Below, piece by piece: positions 57,141 through 64,000 of a stretch of DNA of 64,000 nucleotides. The notes under the pieces were generated by a model. That model did not search any database. It had not been told where the DNA came from and saw only the letters and a list, made by a program, of their open reading frames with translations. Positions within the stretch are counted from its first letter, which is position 1, and every line of letters starts with the position of its first letter. Source of the DNA: Crotalaria pallida (lineage: Eukaryota > Streptophyta > Magnoliopsida > Fabales > Fabaceae); contig CM075652.1 of NCBI GenBank assembly GCA_037953625.1, positions 57,281,501-57,345,500 on the forward strand, given 5' to 3'. A program made the position numbers and the translations under genes.

Positions 57141-57380
57141 GAGACACGTTCGGGGAACGTGGGCGTATACTCCGGGAGTAACGCTGTGGTTTCCAAACTG
57201 AGACACATTCTAGGAACGTGGACTTGCCCTAAATGTTATTGGTACACATTCAGGGAATGTGAGCGAGTATTTAGGGAATACCACTTAGGTTATTTTTCCA
57301 AGCTTGAGACACACTCAGAGAAATGTGGGCGTACACTCAAGGAGTGACGTTACGAGTTATTTTATGAGCTTGTGACACGT
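57141..57380 (+). repeat. Minisatellite of CACGTTC-GGG-GAACGTG hairpin units
   Basis: Five units in this part each contain a 17-base hairpin: CACGTTC/GAACGTG at 57145-57161, with variants such as CACATTC/GAATGTG (about 57246) in which the central pair changes on both sides. Two more units, near 60176 and 60238, follow the nested solo LTR. Spacers mention ACTC(C/T)GGGAGT, itself a small inverted repeat. Confidence 0.8.
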
Positions 57381-57420
57381 TATGGGAACGTGAGGGCAAT
57401 TGAGTTAATGAGACGTACCC

Positions 57421-60087
57421 TGTAACACCCTATATAATAATTACCCTTAATTACCCCAAAATTTGGATTTAAAATTTCTTTTAAGATGAATATGATATTT
57501 GCCAAAATAATATTTCCTTTCATTAATAACAAAAACATCAGAGTTAATAAAACGGAAGACTTCATTAATCATTAAACAAGAGTTGAGAAACATAGCTACA
57601 CCGAGCTCATTAGTTCGAATTACAAAAATGATGTTTAGCTCGGCCATCGGGCCGAGATCAAAATATACAAAAGCGTGTTTTAGCTCGGACCAAATAGCCG
57701 AGATCCAATGCAAAACAAATATTTTAGCTTGGACCTATCCACATCTATGACTCTAAATAACTTACTCTCCCTGTGAGGGAGAGTGATCCTGCTCGGCCGG
57801 GGACTGCGTTTGCTCGGGCTCAGCACCTGAAAAATGGTAAGGAGGTGAGCATTACACAGAACTTAAATAAGCAGTTTCTAAAATGACATACCGAACTACC
57901 AAGCCAAACACAAGTAGTCAAATAACATATAAATAACAAGTAATCAAACCCTATATCACATGCATACTATCTCATTTAGCTCGGTTTACATACACACAAT
58001 CTCATCCGGCTCGGCTTACATCATACCATCTCACTGGCTCGGTTCACATTGTACGATTTCGTCTAGCTCGGCTCACATCACACTATCCAATCACTCTATT
58101 ACCTATTAGTTATACCTCGGTTCACATTCTCTTACCTCGGATTACCATCTCTATCTCGGACATTACTCATTATTCCATTTTCACATAGTTTACAATCTTT
58201 TACTCTTCTCGGATGCATACACCCAGTGCATGTCTTACACCATTTACAGTCGGATATTGGAGTGTCCATAACTGCGAGTACCCAGTACCCGTCTTACAGC
58301 TGCACATACCCAGTATGCGTCTGACGCGATCAATGCACGCACCCAGTACGCGTCTTCTATGACCAGGAGCACTACCGCCGATCATTCTATGGGGTTAAGG
58401 AGAGTCCATAACTGCGAGCACCCAGTACCCGTCTTACAGCGGCGCATCTCGGAAACTTACGCGATCGATGCACGCACCCAGTACGCGTCTGTTATGACCA
58501 GGACCACTTCCCACCGATTCCGTTCTCGGAATCCTGTGTGAATCATAACTGCGAGCACCTAGTACCCGTCTTACAGCTGCACATACCCAGTATGCGTCTG
58601 ACGCGATCAAGGCACGCACCCAGTACGCGTCTTCTATGACCCGATCGCACAACCATTTCTCTTTTATTCCTCTTGTCCTTTCAACCATTATTTAGCTCGG
58701 CCTCTCTCGGCTCGACACTTGAATTTATTCCCCTTTACATTAATCTTATTATCTACTTAGCTCGGCCTCTCTCGGCTAAACCTAATAACCAGTCCCTCTT
58801 TCCATTAACCTTGTTCAGTCTCTACCGTATTACTCTATCCCCTACTTTCCATCTCTACCATTTTCTCATTCCCATTCCCGAAGTCACTCAGCTCGGCCAC
58901 AGACATGGATCATAAATACAAAGCTCATAAACATTTATGCACAAAGTTCATAATCACTTATACAACAACAACGACAATAAGAATAAAACATTTAACCAAT
59001 CCATCATGTAAATACCAACATATAGCATATAACGATACTCATCCCTACTTCAAACTCATGTTTCTAATTCATTTATTAGTTCCCTTTTTACCCTTTTTAC
59101 CATTTCCTTTCTACATTAACCTAGATCCATTCCCTAATCTAACACCCACTCTTAGTACCCTTTATGAACACCCTAGAAACCCAAACTCAAGTAGAGGTAA
59201 CACTCACTCCTTACCTCAAACCGTGTGAGATAAGAGTTGAGAGTTTGAGAATGGTCCCTTGTTGCTTGTCCTTGATCTAGACCTTGACCTTGTGAGCTTC
59301 ACACCACTCGAATCCGTCTCCTCCTTGCTTCCACCACCACACCACCACGGTCCAGGTACGCCGGAACAGAAGAGAACAGAGAGGAGGAGGGTTCCGTTTT
59401 GTGAGAAGAGAGGGAGAAAGAAAGTGTTGGGGTTTTGTTTGCTGAAGCTTTGGAGGAGAAAGAGAGAGATTCGTAGGAGGAAGAGAATGAGAAATGTAAA
59501 GTGTGATATGTGGTGTTTTGGGCTTTCTTTTATTCATTTAGGGAAAATATTTGTGTGGTCAAGATTCATTGGCTTCTTGGGGAAGCTAGAATGTGTGGAC
59601 AGGGTTCATTGGCTTCTTGAGGAAGCCATGAATAGTACTTGAGAGGGACATAAAGCAATGAAAATGACATAAAGTGAATGACAAGGACCGCGTACGGATG
59701 GTACGAATCCCAAAGGGCTACAGCTCAACATGAGCTGGCACGAAGGAGCTAGGACGTGTTGGCTCGGGTACATCGGCTAGGATACGTTGGCTCGGCTTGT
59801 AGGAACAGCAGTAGTCCGAGCTTCCCTCTCGGACAGGACACCGAGATCGGCTAATCCAGACTGGACAATGGGTTTCACGTTGGGTTCCCCTTCAGCTCGG
59901 TTCAGAAGCACACAATCTTGTCTAGCTCGGCCGAGATCGGGCCGAGGCCTTAATCTCACATCCTAGGTCGGCCTATGCTCATACTACCCTTCTACCCTTG
60001 TACAAATTCTAAGGCTTAACCCTATCCTTAAATAGATATTTATATATTAAAATTATATTATTTAATATCAATTTTTATGATGTTACA
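57421..60087 (-). mobile_element. Solo LTR nested in a minisatellite of another LTR
   Basis: The 2667-bp insertion, TGTAACACCC...GATGTTACA, is flanked by a perfect duplication TACCC (57416-57420, 60088-60092). Read on the minus strand it has a donor-like GAG/GTAAGG (59215/59214), a minisatellite (about 58650-58200), an acceptor-like TTTTTCAG (ends 57827), GGCCGAGCAGG (57800-57790) and a 9-bp-stem hairpin (57784-57764). GAGCCGAG/CTCGG words are frequent throughout. No internal domain remains. Confidence 0.85.
58200..58650 (-). repeat. Minisatellite of CACCCAGTACGCGTC units
   Basis: Roughly ten units with core CC(C/T)AGTA(C/T)(G/C)CGTCT alternate between GAGTACCCAGTACCC, CATACCCAGTATGCG and GCACCCAGTACGCG. 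On the transcribed strand each gives a stem around a TGG loop: GGGTAC/GTACTC, GCATAC/GTATGT or CGTAC/GTGCG, so both arms change together. Spacing alternates between short and long. Confidence 0.75.
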
Positions 60088-61147
60088 TACCCAAGGAGTA
60101 CGAAATGATTTTCCCAAGAATGGAGACATGCTCTGGGGGCATGGAAATGCTTAGTTGATTAGCCAAGTTCGAGACACGTTCAAGGAATGTGGAAGTTCAC
60201 TCTGAGAGTGAAGCTAAGATTGGTTTCGAGCTTGAGACACGTTCCGGGAACGTGGGCATGTTTAAATGATGATAAGGTATCTTGGAGATATGATTAAAAG
60301 TTGGCCAACAGAGATAGATATATGCACATATTAGTGAGCATGCATACTGTCATATGCATATTTGAGATAGTGATGATTATATTGTTGTATGCTCATATTT
60401 ACTTGTTATATCCCATGTTATAAATAAGTGGTGGATATGTATACATTTCATTATTGATTATTTTCCATTAGATGATGTAAATGTAGTTGCTTACTCCCCA
60501 GCCCTATATTGTAGGTGATGGCTTGATACCTAGCGTTCGTGGAGATCAAGCCGCTACGTAGCGGTATGTAGGACTTCGAGGCCCACCGGGCTATCTTCGA
60601 GGGGGACATAGATATTATCTTTCATCACCCTAACCCCCTCGCCTGTGCGAGACCTCAGAGGATCCGTCTCCCCATGATCTATATCCTGCATGTACCCTTT
60701 GTTTATATTTATCGTCATGGTACACCACCTCCACCACTCCATCCCGGTCGTAGGTTTTATAACTTTAGGTTTCGCCCAGCTACTCGTACTTGTCCTACGC
60801 CACAGAGAGAGGATACTGATGCCACTCCTCGTATTGGTTCCTCGACAAGGGTTAGATTTACACCATCTCCCGATGTCGTGCCTCGCACCGCAACACCCTC
60901 ATTGTCAGACGAGGAGAAGAAGGAGGACCCAATTAAGGACTTGGACGAGGGAGTTGGGGATGTAGCATACGAGGATCAGTCAATTGGTAGTCAGGGGAGG
61001 GTGGGGGACCCATGAGCGCAGACAGGACTTAGATCATGTGGAAGGGATCTAGATGTACAACTTTTGAGGACCAGCTTGACAATTGGAGGATTGCAAGTTA
61101 TATACTCTATGGAGAAGTAGAGAACTAGTGGGGTCATACTACTCAAC

Positions 61148-62503
61148 TGTTGGTTTGATTTGGGTCTAATATATGATGTATTTGGGCTTAATTTGACTCC
61201 CTTTTGCTTTGGTTTTGGCTTGTTTCTTAGGTATTTTAGGTAGATTTAGTTTAGTTTTTAATTAGTTTAGGAAATTTTATCCCTTGAACGTTTTGATCCG
61301 TTTTGGCTATGTTTTAGGTACTTTTTGGAGCTAAATTGATGAAAATAAATATGGAACTGAAAAAAGGACGAAAAGACCTTGAAAATGGCACAAGAACAGA
61401 GCAAAATGGAGCCGGAGCAGGTGGGGCGTGCGCACCACGAGAGGAGAGCAGCAACAGCGCTGGCGCGCCCAGGTGCGCATGCAACAAGATCAGGACACAT
61501 CAGATAGCCTGGCGCGCCCATGCGTGAAGCCTGGCACGCCCAGGCGCGCAAGCGGCGAGGAAGCCCAGTTGGGCCAGTTTCTGATCAGATTTTGAGGGAT
61601 TTGCTTAGTTTTTAGGTTTTTGTATTTATTATAGGTTTAGAATGAGGGTTTAGCAGTTTGGAGAGAGGGAGATTACACAATCCTTGAGAGAGAAAGTGCT
61701 TGGAGAAGATTGGAGATCAACAACGGAGGAATCCGGTTGAAGATTGAAGATCAGTGGAGTAATTCGGACTTGTCTATGATGATGGGTTATTCTTCTACTC
61801 TTTGTTTTTCATTCTTAATTATGTGTAACTAAAACCCTTGTTAGGAAGATGGTGGATTTGCATGGATCTTAAATAGTTTATGATTGTTATGGATTGATGT
61901 TTTTCATTAAATCAATTGTTTGATTGTGTTTTTATTGTCAACATAAATTTGGATCCGTTTATGTTTTGGGAACCTAATTCTTCAATTGGGCAGTTAGGAA
62001 TTGGGTATGATCATAGCAATCAAACATTATAATCGTCCAATTTGTAGGGATAGTTTTGGGGATTATATAGCATATTTAATTTCAGAGTTCTTAATTTATG
62101 ACTAATTGATTGGTAATTTCTTAAGGGATTAAGGGTTCCAATTGAATAGGAAACACAATTGTTAGAGGAATTTAATAATTGTTACAGCTGGAATGTTGTT
62201 GATTTAATAGGAAAACAGAGATTCATAACTAGTAAATTATGTCCTGCAATGAAACCAGATTTCTAACGCTTTTCCCATTCTATTCTCAACTTATTTAATT
62301 AGTGTTTTGTCATTAGTTTTAGTCTAGTTTTAGTTTTTAATTAATCAAATCAATTTTCAATTTTAAAAGTAGTTTCAAGTTTCACTAGTAATTATAATAA
62401 GGTAGAGATTGTCGAAAACAATTTGCAATCCACGTAGGACGATAATCTTACTTCTACTGTATTACTTTTGTACGATCTAGTATACTTGCTAGAGAGTCCA
62501 ACA
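61148..62503 (+). mobile_element. 5' LTR of an Athila/TAT-like Ty3-gypsy element
   Basis: The 1356-bp LTR begins TGTTGGTTTGATTTGG and ends GAGAGTCCAACA, with TGTTGG/CCAACA as terminal inverted repeats. It contains a GC-rich GCGCGCCCAGG(C/T)GCG cluster (61435-61555). The expected left target duplication is TCAAC (61143-61147). The right copy lies beyond the window. Confidence 0.85.
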
Positions 62504-62509
62504 AGTTTT

Positions 62510-62526
62510 TGGCGCCGTTGCTGAGG
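62510..62526 (+). promoter_or_regulatory. Primer-binding site, Athila/TAT type
   Basis: TGGCGCCGTTGCTGAGG begins six bases after the LTR. It resembles the TGGCGCCGTTGCCGGGG site of Athila/Ogre-type elements, with two differences that may weaken primer binding. Confidence 0.85.
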
Positions 62527-62625
62527 ATTGAAATTCGATTTCAATAATTTTTGGCACTTATTAGTAGTTATTTAGTGGAATTTGTTTTAGTAGTTTTATC
62601 TCAAAAGGTGCTACTGACTCTTTTT

Positions 62626-63990
62626 ATGAGCTCGTCTTCTGCAGGTAGTGAATCTAACCTTCAGTTGAGTGCAAGGAAGAGGAGAAAGCAAGCACAGAAG
62701 GAAAGAAAGAGAATGGCCAGATGAATGGTTGAAGAAGAGGTAGCTAAGCCGAAGACTCTTGCAGACTACGCAACCATTAGCATGGATGCCTGTGCATCTA
62801 GCATTGTGTATCCAGAAATCACTGTGCCACAGTTCAAAATTGATCTGGCCTACGTTCATCTAATCAAGCAGGATCAATTCAGCGGTAGTCCGCAAGAGAA
62901 TCCAACGGAGCATGTTTCACACTTCCTCAGCATGCTGAGTTTCTTCAAGATTGAAGGTGCCTCAAAAGAAGCCATCCAAATGATGCTATTTCCAGTATCC
63001 TTGCGAGATAAAGCGAAGAACTGGATTCAGAACCAGCCACCAGGGAGCCTAACTTCGTGGGATATACTTGTTCGCAAATTCTTGGACCAGTATCTCCCAT
63101 AGGTTATGCAAGCCAAATTGAGAAAGAACATCAACTCGTTTGAGTAGCAAGATGGGGAGATATTATGCAAAGCCTAGGGGAGATTCAAACAGCTGTTGAA
63201 GAAGTGCCCAACCCATTCCATGCTAGAGTGGTTGTAAATGAGAGTCTTTTATGATGGGTTGAGGAAGTCAGATAAGGACATGATTGACATAGCAGCAGGT
63301 GGATCATTCCTAAAAAGGATAGTTGAAGAGGCCAGAGCAATTTTAGATATGATGGCGAGCAACAGCAGGCAGGCAGAGCCAGAGAGTACAACCCATTCAA
63401 ATGATTTGTATCTTCCACAATTCCAAACCATCATCCAACAGAATTAGGAAATGAAGCAATAGATAGTTGTGTTAACCAAGCGGATGGGTCAAGTCCAACC
63501 GGTACAACCTGTTCCCAAACCCTGTAGAGGAGAAATTGCCTTTGTCATGTCCACTACTGAGTCGTACCATTCATGCCCTAACCGCTCACTGAGTCCTCCA
63601 CCAAGCCCGCCACGCAGTCCTCCACCAGAGAAACAAACTTGGGAGTTGGAAATAGAAAGGATGGCCCAGACTACATCCTTGTTTATGGATCAAGTGCGAG
63701 CCAATTTCAATGCTCAAGGGGCCAGCATTCGCAACCTGGAGAATCAGGTGGGTCAGATTAATCAGAGACTATCAGAGTTGCAGTCAGCTTACTTTCCTGA
63801 CACCAGCACCAATTGCCAAGCCATTACTCTTCGAAGTGGCAAAGCATATGATGAGCCAAAGAAGAAGAGTGATGACGTGGTAGTTGAGGAGAATCAGAGG
63901 CATAACGAGAATTCAGAGAAGGAGAAGCCTGAAGTACAACATAGCCTACCAGACCTTTCACGGGTACCATATCCTCAGAGATTGAAGAAG
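62626..63990 (+). pseudogene. Athila-like gag, broken by stops; continues past the window
   Basis: The ATG at 62626 opens a frame starting MSSSSAGSESNLQLSARKRR, broken by TGA at 62722. The same phase continues MVEEEVAKPKTLADYA and the retrotransposon-gag core (FKIDLAYVHLIKQDQFSG, HFLSMLSFFKIEGAS, MLFPVSLRDKAKNWIQ, TSWDILVRKFLDQYLP), then TAG at 63100-63102. More stops lie near 63146, 63174, 63235 and 63445. Later parts (MRVFYDGLRKSDKDMID and, from about 63650, a Gln-rich stretch with AITLRSGKAYD) are the usual C-terminal gag and pre-protease region. Protease and pol would follow outside the window. The copy is defective. Confidence 0.88.
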
Positions 63991-64000
63991 GAGGAGAATC

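Larger units (their letters stand above)
55573..61147 (+). mobile_element. TGTAACA-type LTR, interrupted by a solo LTR and cut by an Athila-like element
   Basis: It starts TGTAACACCCCGAATTTTAATCC at 55573. It contains TAATCGATTA words (55833, 55851, 56861, 56912, 56931), a donor-like AGAG/GTAAG (56488/56489), a minisatellite at 57141-57380 and 60112-60262 split by the nested LTR, an acceptor-like ATTGTAG (ends 60514) and a perfect 14-bp palindrome CCGCTACGTAGCGG (60551-60564) nested within GGCTTGAT...ATCAAGCC. No TTACA end is found before 61147, where an Athila-like LTR begins, so the remaining part is expected beyond the window. The 113-codon frame at 60674-61015 (Pro/Thr/Asp-rich) lies in its downstream exon-like part and is not identified. 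Confidence 0.65.

Overview
The window is nuclear DNA of a flowering plant, very probably a phaseoloid legume and most likely Glycine. It has few intron-bearing genes in a deep nest of LTR retrotransposons, Helitrons, hAT-like and MULE-like elements and tRNA-derived SINEs. Several LTRs carry TAATCGATTA or ACTCGAGTATTT palindrome clusters, which I associate with legume (soybean-type) elements. The species call is an inference.

Two host genes look intact. The first is a cytosolic HSP70 on the minus strand (13520-16231), with two exons, 648 codons, a terminal EEVD, and a heat-shock element plus TATA box upstream. The second is a KNL2-type kinetochore gene on the plus strand (44076-48384), with nine exons and about 625 codons, an N-terminal SANTA domain and a C-terminal CENPC-like motif. 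A third gene signal, a PRONE-domain RopGEF fragment at 25136-26027, is broken and lies inside a Helitron-like region.

Layout: 1-1954, the 3' end and LTR of a Ty1-copia element; 2190-4911, a 5'-truncated TGTAACA-type LTR; 5954-12070, a complete but decayed Ty1-copia element (TSD ATAAA) with a SINE in its 5' LTR and a GGTAC-rich hAT-like element (TSD GAAATCCA) in pol; 13520-16420, HSP70 and its promoter; 16917-17475, a MULE-type MITE; 17558-19618, a solo copia-type LTR (TSD TCGTT); about 21530-24563 and 24564-43356, two Helitron-like segments that appear to lie head to tail, the second split by a non-autonomous Ty3-gypsy-type (LARD-like) block with the order LTR, internal, LTR, partial internal (29010-43033), whose first LTR contains a solo LTR (29516-33473, TSD GATCT); 44076-48384, KNL2; 49385-55382, a SINE, a foldback MITE, repeats, a second hAT-like copy and a third Helitron 3' end; 55573-61147, a further TGTAACA-type LTR interrupted by a solo LTR (57421-60087, TSD TACCC) and by an Athila/TAT-like gypsy element (61148 to the window end).

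The most unusual structure is shared by the six TGTAACA-type LTR copies. Each has a 5' GC-rich or exon-like block, a splice-donor-like AG/GTAAG, about 1.3-1.5 kb containing a minisatellite whose units can fold as small hairpins, a polypyrimidine-CAG acceptor-like site, and a strong hairpin just downstream. In five of the six copies that hairpin follows GGCCGAGCAGG, and its stem changes by compensatory substitutions between subfamilies. This suggests a selected leader intron and RNA structure inside the LTR. I found no description of it that I can cite, and it needs transcript evidence.
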